Positions 16,346-26,033 are shown, counted from the first letter of the stretch. The stretch is DNA of 64,000 nucleotides from Micavibrio sp. (GCA_030824805.1 JAPJRC010000004.1:29447-93446); one strand, 5' to 3'. Notes: a model not told the origin generated them from the letters alone. Numbers and translations are program-made.

Positions 16346-18508
16346 CTAAAAAGTTCCAAAATCTGTGAATGCGGCTGGGGCGTCTGCGAAACTTCCGTAA
16401 TCCTGAAAACCCGTCAGGGTGTTACTGAACAAACCATAATCTCTGGTGCCACCGACGCCGCCAGAACTGCCTGCAACAAATCCGGAAATGGTCTGCCAGG
16501 CGGAACCGACACCAAGGCGATTGAACGCGCGAATGCTTAGATCATACGTAGCACCGAGAGACGCTGAGAAGGCGTCGGCCTGCGTTTCATAACCCTCGAT
16601 GCGTCCGCCGACCGGAATCCAAACCGCCGAATCGGATTTTTTGTAACGGATTTGAATGTATCCACCCTCCTGGACAAAAACGTCCGAGTGCAGCGTCCAT
16701 GAGGGTACAATACGGAAGGTAAGATCCCCTTCCACCGTTTCGATGGGGAAGGAATTGACTGCTAGCCCCACCACAGCAGAAACTACGAACGGGTTCGGCA
16801 TTTCTGTGCGCGGTGCCGCCGACGTCGGGCGCTCGTAATCAGTATGCCAGGCGTAGACATTGGCATCCGTTTCATCCAGCACGAGATCCACGCCCCAAAC
16901 TTGTGCACCTTCCATCTTGTCTGCGACCCTTTGGCGGCTGTACACCTCAAAGACTTTCCCATCCCAACCGCGCTTTGGTCGTGTGATTGTGATAGTATCG
17001 GTTGGCTCCAGCGGCAAACTTCGCAGCGTTGCTGGGAAATTCACGCGTTGCTCGCGTCGGTTTTGCTCTATCTTGATTTTTGCAAGACGTTGCGCCGTTG
17101 TCGGCCGTGGCGTAAACGGCAAGGGCAATTCAGAATAAGCCTTTTCACCACCATCTTGCTCTACGTAGTCCGCGATACTTACTTCTGGGTAGTCAGAGGA
17201 TTGCCAGAAGTTTATAGGCCCGTTAAAGATGCCTTTGACAGAATTGAAACTTGATATTCTTGACCGCCACGGATCAATAGTCATAGCGCGCCGGCAATCG
17301 CTTTCTGTGAGTTCCATTACTGGTGGTCTGTACATGGCCGAGTGGAGCTTCCAGTGTCCACCCGGAGCACAATACGTCGCACCCATACCCGTTAGAATAT
17401 CAGTGAGGTTTTCACCCCGCGTGCGGCCACGATCAATGATCCCGCCTCCATGATAACGCGGCTCTGCATTAACCCGGAAAGTAAGGGCTCCGTTGTGGCC
17501 CGTGCCAAGGGCGACGTAGTTGCCGGCCATGGCGTTATCCAGCGATGTGGCCAGTGCTATCCGCGGATTTTGCCCATACTGTATTGGCACAGCAAAGTAA
17601 TCTGTTCCGGCGCTTATGCCTGATGGCAAATCTCCGGTGGAGTGCAGCCGACCGCGATCGCCTCGAACAATCTCCAGCGTGGCCCCCTCCAACGATAGCA
17701 GGTTTCCGGATACGGCTTTGATCGTGTAATTACGCTCTTTGACAGCGACCATTTCATCGCAGTTGTTGGCAGAAGCAATGATAGCGACGTCATCGATATC
17801 CGCGGCTGCTACCCCCAGACCGTATTTGCCATGAACGTAATCACGCCCCATCAATGCTATGTTCATTCCCCACTTGGTTTCGTCATTCCTGGGATCGAAC
17901 AACTTCTTTCCGCGCACGACCGCGCTTACGTTGGGCGTACCCGTAGGATATGCATCGCGATTATAGGTCATTCGAACATATACGCCTGCGACACCCCTTC
18001 CGCGATGGTTTGCTGTCCAGTTAGGGACTTCCGCAACAAGGTTTGGGTCCGCCAGCTGACCTTCGGTTCCCAAAAATTTCTTGATGCGCATATATCCGGC
18101 ATATCTGCCTTGCGTGACATTTCCATTGGCATCAAGCCAGTCATTTGGCACGACCTGATCATTAATCCATACCTCATCGATACCCGCGACTTCATGGCCT
18201 GCCAGCGGTATAATGATGTGGAAGTATTTTTTGCTCGAAGTGCTCGTGACGAAAATCACCGGACCTGATACTCGAACCTCACCGTACAATATTTTCCGGG
18301 TTGTAATGGCTTGACGAACTTGGACAGTTCGGCCGTTCGACTGGCTTACAAAGTCAGGCGTCTTGGGTCTGTTCATGACAGATTGCAGCACGCTGACGCC
18401 AAAAGTGATGCCGCCAGCCAACAAGGCTGCGCCGAACGATGCCCCTATGATGGCAGCATTCGCGGCCGCGAAGGCTCCAGCGATAACTGCAGCACCGATT
18501 GCGGGCAT
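16346..18508 (-). CDS. tail tip / host specificity protein (gpJ-like)
   Basis: 720 residues. An N-terminal Ala/Gly-rich hydrophobic stretch (~1-45) is followed by VRQAITTRKILYGEVRVSGP, a pattern of central tail-tip proteins of the lambda J group, then tail-hub-like domains and a fibronectin-like segment near 600-690 (LTFRIVPSW, YDLSIRAFN). It would close the tail tube and contact the host. Shorter than lambda J (1132 residues). GGAGA precedes the ATG. Confidence 0.75.
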   Translation of the reverse strand: MPAIGAAVIAGAFAAANAAIIGASFGAALLAGGITFGVSVLQSVMNRPKTPDFVSQSNGRTVQVRQAITTRKILYGEVRVSGPVIFVTSTSSKKYFHIIIPLAGHEVAGIDEVWINDQVVPNDWLDANGNVTQGRYAGYMRIKKFLGTEGQLADPNLVAEVPNWTANHRGRGVAGVYVRMTYNRDAYPTGTPNVSAVVRGKKLFDPRNDETKWGMNIALMGRDYVHGKYGLGVAAADIDDVAIIASANNCDEMVAVKERNYTIKAVSGNLLSLEGATLEIVRGDRGRLHSTGDLPSGISAGTDYFAVPIQYGQNPRIALATSLDNAMAGNYVALGTGHNGALTFRVNAEPRYHGGGIIDRGRTRGENLTDILTGMGATYCAPGGHWKLHSAMYRPPVMELTESDCRRAMTIDPWRSRISSFNSVKGIFNGPINFWQSSDYPEVSIADYVEQDGGEKAYSELPLPFTPRPTTAQRLAKIKIEQNRREQRVNFPATLRSLPLEPTDTITITRPKRGWDGKVFEVYSRQRVADKMEGAQVWGVDLVLDETDANVYAWHTDYERPTSAAPRTEMPNPFVVSAVVGLAVNSFPIETVEGDLTFRIVPSWTLHSDVFVQEGGYIQIRYKKSDSAVWIPVGGRIEGYETQADAFSASLGATYDLSIRAFNRLGVGSAWQTISGFVAGSSGGVGGTRDYGLFSNTLTGFQDYGSFADAPAAFTDFGTF

Positions 18509-18934
18509 CTATATTCTCCAGGCCTTGAAGCCGTACCGAAGAGGTAGGCGCACCACGCCCCTCTCCTCCGAAACCGCTACGATATACCGACCCGACAGAT
18601 CAACAATCCCAATTGCCGGTCCATCTTCAGTTTCAAACATGATGGCATCCCCGCGCTGTGCCATCATGGTTGTTGGCAAGGCTGCACCGAGCGTCGCGTC
18701 GGCGAGCGCTTCCAGATTTGCGTATCCTTTCGATGTTATGAGCGCCTCTGCAGCGTCTTTGGAACTGTATAAATTCCGAAATTCTTGACCGTAATCCACG
18801 CCAGTCATGGCGAGGCACGCACCCACAGCAAAAAGGGCGCAATCAAAATCTCCGCGCACGAACGCTTTCTGCCGGACATCTTTGAGATATGCATCAAGAA
18901 CCTCCGGCCAATTTTCAAATCTGCTTCTGCTCAC
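18509..18934 (-). CDS. DUF6950-like tail assembly protein, NlpC/P60-type fold
   Basis: 141 residues. Has DFDCALFA (candidate catalytic Cys), then QRGDAIMF and DGPAIGIVDLSGRYIV as in small phage proteins related to NlpC/P60 peptidases (lambda K position). The GTG at 18934 is chosen because GGGGGA lies 5 nt upstream; a GTG at 18946 is possible. Overlaps the preceding gene's stop by one base. It may cut peptidoglycan during tail-tip assembly or entry. Confidence 0.6.
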   Translation of the reverse strand: MSRSRFENWPEVLDAYLKDVRQKAFVRGDFDCALFAVGACLAMTGVDYGQEFRNLYSSKDAAEALITSKGYANLEALADATLGAALPTTMMAQRGDAIMFETEDGPAIGIVDLSGRYIVAVSEERGVVRLPLRYGFKAWRI

Positions 18935-19533
18935 TAATCCCCCCACGCAACTTCAGCGTCTTGCATTTGCGGCACATATTCAAAAAAACGATCGCCCGGG
19001 TAATCTATCTGTTGATCTTCATGGGTATAGCGCCGCTCGTTCGGACGGGTCAGCATCACCAAGTCGCTTTCTGCATTCAATGTGATTACCGGATTTGTAG
19101 GATCGTCAAGCAACGGCATAGAATCCATTTTTCCTGTAAATTCCCGGACGGGATTCATGATAAGCTCATCGGCTTTGATAATGCTGTTGGTATCTGGATC
19201 GTAAGCAGGCATGGCAGCGGGATTGATAAATCCAGACCATACGCGAGCCGGGCGGCCGCGGGGACGCGTGTTCAACGCTGCCGATACGATCTCGGGAATG
19301 CCAGACAATTGTATGCGAGTGTTTTGCGCTTCTAGCGTTTGAGTTTCCGCAGCCGTTTCAATTTTTAGGAGAGCGCCGCCACCGTAGAAAATTTTATCCG
19401 ACCAACTGATGACCCCATATCCTGTCCAAAGCCCAAGCACGCCTTCTTCAAATTCCAGCTCAATAAGTGAAACCGGATAAAGAATATTTTTCTCGAGCTC
19501 TTCAAAAAGCGCTTCGCTGACATCTTCTCTCAA
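18934..19533 (-). CDS. minor tail protein (DUF2163/DUF1833-like)
   Basis: 199 residues, beta-rich and acidic, no catalytic motif. Sequence style (FEELEKNILYPVSLIELEF, then LWTGYGVISW) and position between tape-measure-proximal gene and tail-tip genes match tail-tip proteins of the lambda L/M region. Start is TTG at 19533 overlapping the previous stop in TTGA, with GAGGTGG upstream. Confidence 0.6.
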   Translation of the reverse strand: MREDVSEALFEELEKNILYPVSLIELEFEEGVLGLWTGYGVISWSDKIFYGGGALLKIETAAETQTLEAQNTRIQLSGIPEIVSAALNTRPRGRPARVWSGFINPAAMPAYDPDTNSIIKADELIMNPVREFTGKMDSMPLLDDPTNPVITLNAESDLVMLTRPNERRYTHEDQQIDYPGDRFFEYVPQMQDAEVAWGD

Positions 19534-20165
19534 GGCACCACCTCACGAGCATCAAATCCAACGTTTGAGAAAACCGGTCGGGACCGTACAATTTCGCTTG
19601 ATGGTTGCGCGAGACGGAAACAGCCACGGGCATTCTGGACAGTCACAGGCGTATCCACTGCCAGATCGTATCGTGTAGACGGCCACACTGTGATTTCACC
19701 ATGTCCAGAAGCATTACTGTCTACATCGAACAAAACTTGGTGAAGTCGCGCATCCGAGCCTACCCCAATCTGGACATGGTCCCCTTCAAGAAGATATCCG
19801 AAAGCATTCAGAGGCAAACCTTTAAGCTGTACAGTATTAACCCGTGCTGAATGCAACAACCTTACTTTGGGCACTCCGGGATTTGTTTTTGCGATGCCCC
19901 TTGGAACCGCACGAATGGGATCTCCCAGCAAAAAATAGCCTTCACGGCCGTTGAGCTTGCCGAAAAATGCCTCCCATCTAGCAGAAGCGTCGCTCTTCAG
20001 GGGCGGTAAAGCAATCTGTGCCTCCCACCACTGCCCGGCGGAGACCTGGATTTGCTCTTCTCCGGTATAGGGGGACATAGTTCCGTCTGATACGGACCGT
20101 TTACGAATTGTGATACTGGCTTTGCCTTCAGAAGGAAGATCTAAAGGATACGTGATGACTGGCAT
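19530..20165 (-). CDS. distal tail/minor tail protein
   Basis: 211 residues following the tape measure gene by 3 nt. Mostly beta strand; includes GQWWEAQIALPPL and WEAFFGKLNGREGYFLLGD, features seen in baseplate-hub-like proteins of siphovirus tails. No enzymatic motif. Probably joins tape measure/tail tube to the tip. Confidence 0.6.
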   Translation of the reverse strand: MPVITYPLDLPSEGKASITIRKRSVSDGTMSPYTGEEQIQVSAGQWWEAQIALPPLKSDASARWEAFFGKLNGREGYFLLGDPIRAVPRGIAKTNPGVPKVRLLHSARVNTVQLKGLPLNAFGYLLEGDHVQIGVGSDARLHQVLFDVDSNASGHGEITVWPSTRYDLAVDTPVTVQNARGCFRLAQPSSEIVRSRPVFSNVGFDAREVVP

Positions 20166-20168
20166 GTC

Positions 20169-22124
20169 TTAAGCCCTCAGGTACGTGCCATTGCGGCTAT
20201 ATTTATTCATGACAGCTTCGACCGCTCGTGGACCTATTTCACCATCTATCCGCTCCACAACCGAACCAAGGGCGCGTAATTGCGCGGATAAGCGCTCCAC
20301 AGCGCCTTGATCCGCATTCGTGGCATCAATGAAATATTGCGAAGCTGCACTGCGTTTTGGTGTGTCGCCCTTGAGTGTTACGGGTATTGTTCTGCCGTCT
20401 GGCAATGGAACCGCGGCTTCGTTCAGTGGACCTTCACCGAAAATGGCGGGTCGATCGGATATGCCGCCTTTTGAAAAAAGCTTGAATCCGTCAAACAGAC
20501 CGCCGCTTGCGCTTGGTTTGTTGGGAGGGGGCAGAGGCAACCCGTTCCCTGCACGTTGCAGTCCACCACCACCGCCTCCAATGCCACCAAGAAGATTGAA
20601 CAATCCACCGGCTATCAGGCCGCCTAGACCGCTACCCTTGCCTGTGCCGGCATCCAGCTCTACAAAGGCAGCCGCAATCTCCGCAAGAGTATCGAGCGCA
20701 TAATCGCCCAGATCTTCAAACGCCGCGCGGCCTCCTCGTACGGCATCTGCAAGCATCTTTGCACGGTCGGCACTTTCTTCCTGCGCATCCCGCATTTCAT
20801 GATACTGGTAAACCAGGCGCGCTATTTCCTCGCCTTCCCGGGAGAAAATGTCTACGCCTGCTTCGCGCAGACGATTATTGACCTCTTGCGTAGCCTCCGA
20901 AAGGTTCATTTCTTCGTTACGGATGCGAAGCTGATCGATGACCTTACGTATCGCCTCCGCTTCGTCGTGCGCCTGCTTGATAACCTTTTCGCGCTCTTTG
21001 TCCCCACGAAGGATAATCTCTTCAGGTTTCGAAGCCGGCACCGGCACAGGCGGGCTTGAAATGCCACCCTCCGCCGATGGATCCCATTTTGGGCTCCACC
21101 CATAGTGCGTGGAGGAAAGGTCACCCATCTGCTCACGGATGCGCTGATCATACGCAGCCGCACCCGCAACCGTTGGCAAGGCCTTGCCCTCAGCATCCAT
21201 CGCAGGGGGAACAATACTATAATCGCGCTTTGCGGCCTCGTGTAGCTTGTCAAGCTCACCCACCAGAATTGATGCGCCAGTCGCGGCATCTGCAAAAAGC
21301 TGTATCGCTTCTGCAAGCGGTCCCGTGATGAGGTCGCTATCGCCCAGAGTCGCGGAAAGTTCTTTCCATGCGTTGTTTAGGTCTGACAATGCGGCAACGA
21401 TGCCGCCATCCAGTTCCTGTGCAGCGCCCTCGAAATCTTTCGTGGCCTTGGCCACCCATTCCGCCAGCTGCTTGCCAGAGACTTCACCGTCCTTGACCAT
21501 CTGTTTAAGTTCGGCACCTGTAACTCCCGCCGCTCTTCCCACATTTTCGATGAAACCCGGCAGAGGCTCCATGATCTGGTTGAATTCGGCCGTCTCCACA
21601 CGAACTTGCGAGAACGCCTGTCCCATCCCGTACAGAACCTGACCGATTTGAGCATCGGCTGCGCCAAATACCGCTTTGGCATTGGCAAGCCCAACCAATA
21701 TTTGGTCGGTTATGTCTTGGTTTATTATTCCGCCCTTCTGAAGCGCCAGCAATCGCCCATAACCATCGCTGAGAGCGAAGATATCGATATTGAGCTCGCG
21801 CGCCTTTGTGCGCAGGAACTCTTGCGCCGCCGCCAACTCCTCGGTACTTCCGGTCAAAAATTTTAGACGTGCCTCCAAACGCTCGAACTGCTGCATGTTA
21901 GAAAACGTACTGGAGGCTGCCTGATAGGCGCCAATCGCCGGAACCAATTGGGTAAGCATCGTTCGGGCAAGCAGTCCGATTTTCTGATTTGCCTTTAAAG
22001 CACCATCGCCCACGCGATTCATCGACCGCTCCCCGGTTACGCCAAGCTGCTCGATTGTTGCAGTGACGGTTTTTCCGCCCTCTGCCTCGAGGCGGATGAT
22101 GTAACTATGCCGTGTTTGGCTCAT
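20169..22124 (-). CDS. tail tape measure protein
   Basis: 651 residues. N-terminal region has the tape-measure signature (ARELNIDIFALSDGYGRLLALQKG, VETAEFNQIMEPLPG, ELKQMVKDGEVSG), followed by helical spacer and a hydrophobic Gly-rich stretch near 500-525. The C-terminus shows FSKGGISDRPAIFGEG...AVPLPDGRTIPVTL, common in this family. Sets tail length; shorter than lambda H (853), so a shorter tail is expected. Its start overlaps the chaperone GT frame by 20 nt. Confidence 0.88.
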   Translation of the reverse strand: MSQTRHSYIIRLEAEGGKTVTATIEQLGVTGERSMNRVGDGALKANQKIGLLARTMLTQLVPAIGAYQAASSTFSNMQQFERLEARLKFLTGSTEELAAAQEFLRTKARELNIDIFALSDGYGRLLALQKGGIINQDITDQILVGLANAKAVFGAADAQIGQVLYGMGQAFSQVRVETAEFNQIMEPLPGFIENVGRAAGVTGAELKQMVKDGEVSGKQLAEWVAKATKDFEGAAQELDGGIVAALSDLNNAWKELSATLGDSDLITGPLAEAIQLFADAATGASILVGELDKLHEAAKRDYSIVPPAMDAEGKALPTVAGAAAYDQRIREQMGDLSSTHYGWSPKWDPSAEGGISSPPVPVPASKPEEIILRGDKEREKVIKQAHDEAEAIRKVIDQLRIRNEEMNLSEATQEVNNRLREAGVDIFSREGEEIARLVYQYHEMRDAQEESADRAKMLADAVRGGRAAFEDLGDYALDTLAEIAAAFVELDAGTGKGSGLGGLIAGGLFNLLGGIGGGGGGLQRAGNGLPLPPPNKPSASGGLFDGFKLFSKGGISDRPAIFGEGPLNEAAVPLPDGRTIPVTLKGDTPKRSAASQYFIDATNADQGAVERLSAQLRALGSVVERIDGEIGPRAVEAVMNKYSRNGTYLRA

Positions 22125-22509
22125 CTTGACCGCCGCGCTGGCTGAGGATTGAGGATATTTCTGACGAAGCCGTCAGGAGGAAATCGAGAACGATCGGGCA
22201 ATCCTGCCCATGGTATTTAAGAATTCCGACTAGGGCGGCAGCATCGAGTCCGATGAAAGATCCAGCACTGGTAATGCGGCCCTGCCCCGTGGATTTAAGA
22301 AGAATGTCCCAGGCCACCGCCTCTTGCTTGGTTTTCGGGCGATGCTCTATGTCTGGGCAGAAACTTCCGCCGGGTCCGCGGCGGCCGCTGGCGCAAGCGA
22401 GGCCTTCGAGTTTGCATCCGGCGCAATAGTCGGGACCGCAGTCTGAGGTAAAATGCCATCTGACGCGGTCCCGGAATCTTTTTTTGCGCTGAGATACTTT
22501 GACTGCCAT
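22105..22509 (-). CDS. tail assembly chaperone T-frame (expressed by -1 frameshift)
   Basis: This frame is open from 22509 to 22105 but its coding match starts at the slippery A7G at 22485-22478. A -1 shift there joins residue 141 of the upstream protein to 124 residues of this frame, giving a ~265-residue fusion, as for lambda gpG/gpGT. The extension has a Cys cluster (CGPDYCAGCK, then CASG and FCPD). An internal start at 22509 is possible but has weak support. The fusion would bind tape measure and recruit tail tube. Confidence 0.7.
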   Translation of the reverse strand: MAVKVSQRKKRFRDRVRWHFTSDCGPDYCAGCKLEGLACASGRRGPGGSFCPDIEHRPKTKQEAVAWDILLKSTGQGRITSAGSFIGLDAAALVGILKYHGQDCPIVLDFLLTASSEISSILSQRGGQDEPNTA

Positions 22510-22901
22510 CTCATAAGTCGGTCGTAAAACGGTATGCTGATAAAAGGATTCTTTAAAACCGCTTCAATGGCATCACGCGTTGGCTCGACTGGACAGTCGC
22601 TGTTATTAAGAATACCCGACCACGAAACAATATGCTCACAACCCAATTCGATGATCAGAAATTCTTTTAGAATTCCTTCACGGACTATGGGATTTTCCAA
22701 GTCAGGGAGATTGCGATCATCGAAGAGACCCGCCTCCTTACATTGGTCGACGCTCTCTTCAAGTCCGGTTAAACGTTGCTTGGCAGCCGCTTGAGCAATA
22801 CTGTAAGAACGTAAATCCATCGATCGCACAATAAATACGATGCCGTCGAGGATTGGAATTTCGAGCGGTTCTCCTGTAACCGCAATATCATCTAGCCTCA
22901 T
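22347..22901 (-). CDS. tail assembly chaperone (gpG-like)
   Basis: 184 residues, placed between tail tube and tape measure as in lambda G. Helical acidic body, then an Ala/Pro-rich end read only in the unshifted product. GCA-AAA-AAA-GAT in its frame at 22487 allows -1 slippage to the T frame. The ATG overlaps the tail-tube stop by 4 nt. Confidence 0.75.
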   Translation of the reverse strand: MRLDDIAVTGEPLEIPILDGIVFIVRSMDLRSYSIAQAAAKQRLTGLEESVDQCKEAGLFDDRNLPDLENPIVREGILKEFLIIELGCEHIVSWSGILNNSDCPVEPTRDAIEAVLKNPFISIPFYDRLMRWQSKYLSAKKDSGTASDGILPQTAVPTIAPDANSKASLAPAAAADPAEVSAQT

Positions 22902-24166
22902 GCGTACTGCGTGCCGTCAAGATCGTTGATCAATTCGATGGTAGCAAGCCTGCCAACCGTGGCGTCGCGCGATGCCTGGTAATTGATCGTGGCGGAAATA
23001 CCGCCAGGGCCCGAAATAGGATCTTTCGGTATTGACATTGTAATGCGGTGAAGCTTTATCCGCAGAACCTGTGCCGGCGTAAGCTTATATCCAAGCTCAA
23101 GATCCGTCTTTGTCTCAGCCTCGGCTTTTGCAAGCAAGCCTTCGTTTGAAAGACGGATTTGAGCAGTCCCAGTAATGGACGTGATGCCTTCATCCGCACC
23201 CTGAATACGGTCATCATCGCGGATAACCTGGATAGCTTCAAGATTGTTTGTGTGCTGTAAACTTGCAGAGGTAAGGTTTCCGACAAAAACGCCTGCCTCT
23301 TTAACATAGCCTTTAAACTGGCTGATACGTTCGAAGGTAAGCTCTTGCGGGACCCCGCCCTGAGAAGCTGATGTAATCGCCTGCTGCCCCCGGGCAATCG
23401 TTCCTATCACTGCTTGTGCAGCGCCCGATCTTTGGAAATCCAATGCCAAGGAGTTGAATTTTACACTGTCGAACATGCGGTACCGGTTTATCTCTGGATT
23501 GCAGCGTTCAATATCTGCACAAGGAAGATCGTTTACCCCCGTTACGAATGTGTGCTTATTTCCACCACCAATCAGAGTTTTGTCACTGGGCCTTGCGTGG
23601 CTTGCAGCCAATGTGAATGCATTTCCTGCGGTGCCGCCGGTGTCATGGATGACCTGCAAAGCGCTTCCAACTCTGCTGTAGGTGGCGGCTGACACGCTGA
23701 CGTTCGCGGAGGCATTCAATGCCGTCACAACATTGTCGATTGTTGCAGCAACGTTGGCACCGATTTGTATGTTTTGTCCCGTGCTGGCGCCAGCAATGAA
23801 GGTAAATGCAACACCGTTGATTGTAATTGTCTGTGTCGCAACCGGATTTGATAGAAACACGATTTGACCATCTGCTTTGTTGTTCACGGTGGTGGTAGGG
23901 GCACCGAAAAGGCCTTTAAGCCATAAGCCAAAATAGCGCGTATCGACTGGAACGGCGATATCGCCGGAAACATTGAGGACATCAAGTAGAGGATCCGCAG
24001 GATCACGGCCGAATCCCAACACGGGATCATCCACAAGGCTGCGCTCTCCGCCGAGCTCGTTCCTGGTGAAAGGCATTTTCATGAAATTGCCCGTTGCCGG
24101 AGACTCATAATCGCTTTTGAACTTAAGCAGAGTTAGCGCGCGCGCGCCAGATGCACGAGTGGCCAT
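22898..24166 (-). CDS. phage tail tube protein
   Basis: 422 residues. Fits the large phage tail-tube family: a conserved N-terminus (SDYESPATGNFMKMPFTRNELGGERSL) and C-terminal strand pattern. Residues ~100-205 contain an inserted beta domain (TITINGVAFTFIAG, NIQIGANVAATIDNVVTALN) of the Gly/Thr-rich type that decorates tail tubes. Major tail component by position between completion proteins and chaperone. Confidence 0.82.
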   Translation of the reverse strand: MATRASGARALTLLKFKSDYESPATGNFMKMPFTRNELGGERSLVDDPVLGFGRDPADPLLDVLNVSGDIAVPVDTRYFGLWLKGLFGAPTTTVNNKADGQIVFLSNPVATQTITINGVAFTFIAGASTGQNIQIGANVAATIDNVVTALNASANVSVSAATYSRVGSALQVIHDTGGTAGNAFTLAASHARPSDKTLIGGGNKHTFVTGVNDLPCADIERCNPEINRYRMFDSVKFNSLALDFQRSGAAQAVIGTIARGQQAITSASQGGVPQELTFERISQFKGYVKEAGVFVGNLTSASLQHTNNLEAIQVIRDDDRIQGADEGITSITGTAQIRLSNEGLLAKAEAETKTDLELGYKLTPAQVLRIKLHRITMSIPKDPISGPGGISATINYQASRDATVGRLATIELINDLDGTQYA

Positions 24167-24192
24167 GGAATATCCTTTCTAAATGTTGAAAA

Positions 24193-24636
24193 TCAAACGA
24201 TTGGAGAGGCTGTGTCGTACTCAGCCACCAAAGAGATAACGGCCGACTTTATGTCGTGACCGCCGGCAATGCGGTCTGTTATCGGCGCGGGTTGCCCGTA
24301 TGTTATACCTTGTATAATTCCGCCAAGGGTTTCATCCTCTGCTAGTGCAATACCGATTGCTTTTACGAGAACCGCATAACGCTCATCGCGTACACTGGCC
24401 TTCCCGTGCTTTACAAACACCTCGATATCGATCTGATGCTCGTAATAACAGCTTTGGAACCCACCAAGCACTTGCTCCGGATCACCCGGATCGCCATCAC
24501 GAATTACAATGCAACCCCTGTCAGGTATTTCGTCGTCTGCCGGATCTTCGTTACGGAGAACGAGGACTTCAGTATCTGTAGCCGCATCAAGACGTTGGCG
24601 GAGCACGCTTAAAACGGTTTCTGCATCCGTTGGCAT
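24193..24636 (-). CDS. tail terminator/completion protein
   Basis: 147 residues, acidic alpha/beta. Position directly upstream of the tail tube gene is that of lambda U. It has the DIEVFVKHGK strand and helical RLDAATD segment seen in minor tail U-like folds. ATG 24636 overlaps the previous stop (TGATG). Assignment relies mainly on gene order. Confidence 0.6.
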   Translation of the reverse strand: MPTDAETVLSVLRQRLDAATDTEVLVLRNEDPADDEIPDRGCIVIRDGDPGDPEQVLGGFQSCYYEHQIDIEVFVKHGKASVRDERYAVLVKAIGIALAEDETLGGIIQGITYGQPAPITDRIAGGHDIKSAVISLVAEYDTASPIV

Positions 24637-25334
24637 CACATTCTTCTCTCAATATATGATGGAACCATGCTTCCCCAGAGTTTTGCCTCTTTGGAAATAT
24701 CCAGCCTCTTTTTTATGGAGACCTGCGGTATCAAAACAAACATCGGAACATCGGCACGGCCGGCGAGCATGGTGCGCTCACCCATTGTCTTGGTCGCGCT
24801 TCGTGTTTTAAGCTTTTGAATGGTTCCACCACCCTTTGAACGGTTCAAATTGTTACCGCCTGAGAGGCGTACGCCGCGGGCCACCAAGAGCGGATGTTTA
24901 CCGGGACGTTTAATCATTACCAACTCAATACCCATCCATTCTTCCAAAAGGCGAGGCGTAATCCGGTATTTACTTTTGCCAGCACCTATCAGCTTCTGAG
25001 CCTGGGGCAAGGGTACAGCGAGGAATCGGCCGGAGCTTGATTTAATAATGGCCCCTTTTTCGTATCCGTCGATAATGTGTGGGGCCTTAGAAATGACAGA
25101 GGCCGCGGCATCAAGACTTTCACCGGACTTAGGGTAAACATAGTGAGATGGCGGCCCCTGCCATGTGTTCGCGAGTCTTTGGCCAAGGCCAGCACGCCTG
25201 GTTTCTTCACGAAGATTGTTCTTCAGTGCTGTCGCAGCCTCAACAATGCCTCCCTTGGTCGCCTTAGCCAATCTGGCTTTAAACTTTTTGGCGTCACCGA
25301 CTGGATCGCCCATAAGCTTGGCGCTAAGCTTCAT
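24636..25334 (-). CDS. DUF6441-like head-tail (neck) protein
   Basis: 232 residues, basic, with FKARLAKATKGGIVEAATALKNNLREETRRAGLG at the N-terminus as in HK97 gp10-like neck proteins, a Gly/Ser-rich middle and a conserved C-terminal PMFVLIPQVSIKKRLDI. Lambda Z position. It begins one base after the previous gene ends and probably helps tail attachment. Confidence 0.62.
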   Translation of the reverse strand: MKLSAKLMGDPVGDAKKFKARLAKATKGGIVEAATALKNNLREETRRAGLGQRLANTWQGPPSHYVYPKSGESLDAAASVISKAPHIIDGYEKGAIIKSSSGRFLAVPLPQAQKLIGAGKSKYRITPRLLEEWMGIELVMIKRPGKHPLLVARGVRLSGGNNLNRSKGGGTIQKLKTRSATKTMGERTMLAGRADVPMFVLIPQVSIKKRLDISKEAKLWGSMVPSYIERRM

Positions 25335-25655
25335 TCAATCTGCAGGATAACACTCAACGCGCCATACGCGTCGGTTATCATCAGGAACGATGCAACGCTT
25401 CACAACCCAATCACCCTTAAAAGTGATTTTATCGTCCTTTTCTGGCTTCGGATGCATTGCTGTCGCGATTACGATTTCGAAGATTGCCGTTTCCGACTTA
25501 AACATTGCCCCGCGGACGGTGGTCAACTCATCAGGAAGCTTTTCTAGAAACGGAATATCAGTCCAACTTTGTGCCCCTGAGGCAAGCGCAAAAACGCCCC
25601 TGTCACCCCATACCGCTGTGACGTCCGCAAGCATGGCGTCGACATCGTCCAACAT
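25335..25655 (-). CDS. head-tail joining protein (FII-like position)
   Basis: 106 residues; beta-rich with GDWVVKRCIVPDDNRRVWRVECYPAD at the C-terminus. Located between the capsid block and the neck gene where lambda FII lies. Start overlaps the upstream stop as TAATG. Family assignment from context and size. Confidence 0.55.
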   Translation of the reverse strand: MLDDVDAMLADVTAVWGDRGVFALASGAQSWTDIPFLEKLPDELTTVRGAMFKSETAIFEIVIATAMHPKPEKDDKITFKGDWVVKRCIVPDDNRRVWRVECYPAD

Positions 25656-25990
25656 TATTCTGAATCTTTTGCTGGAATCAAATCTACATGCGAGTTGGTA
25701 GCACCGCCGCGTATAATCGAGATTTTATCATTGCGTGCTTTTACCAGAGGGAACATTACACCCTTAGCGACTGGTATGCTGCCGGCACCCAAGGTTGCTT
25801 CGGGGTCCGCTCCGTATGCCACACGAATATCTGATTGCGTTGGGCATACGAACACCAGGTCAGATTCGATATCAATTAGCGTATCTGCGCTTGTATCACT
25901 CGCAGTAGTTTGAACAGATCTCGCAAGATCGAGCATAACCGCTTGCAGTTGCGTACCGTCAAAGGATCTAGGCGTTATTTTACCTGTCAT
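25655..25990 (-). CDS. head completion protein
   Basis: 111 residues. The start at 25990 has GGAGA five nt upstream and excludes a longer frame to 26005. Beta-rich C-terminal half (SDIRVAYGADPEATLGAGSIPVAKGVMFPL). Follows the capsid gene after a hairpin terminator, so it is likely made at lower level than capsid. Role inferred from order. Confidence 0.5.
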   Translation of the reverse strand: MTGKITPRSFDGTQLQAVMLDLARSVQTTASDTSADTLIDIESDLVFVCPTQSDIRVAYGADPEATLGAGSIPVAKGVMFPLVKARNDKISIIRGGATNSHVDLIPAKDSE

Positions 25991-26007
25991 TTTTGTCTCC
26001 AGCAAAA

Positions 26008-26033
26008 AAAAGGGCGCCGAATGGCGCCCTTTT
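26008..26033 (-). terminator. partial terminator downstream of the capsid gene
   Basis: Stem GGGCGCC/GGCGCCC with loop GAAT, flanked by A4 and T4 so it could act in either direction; on the minus strand it is followed by a run of seven to eight T. It separates capsid from tail/neck genes and would set relative amounts. Confidence 0.75.
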
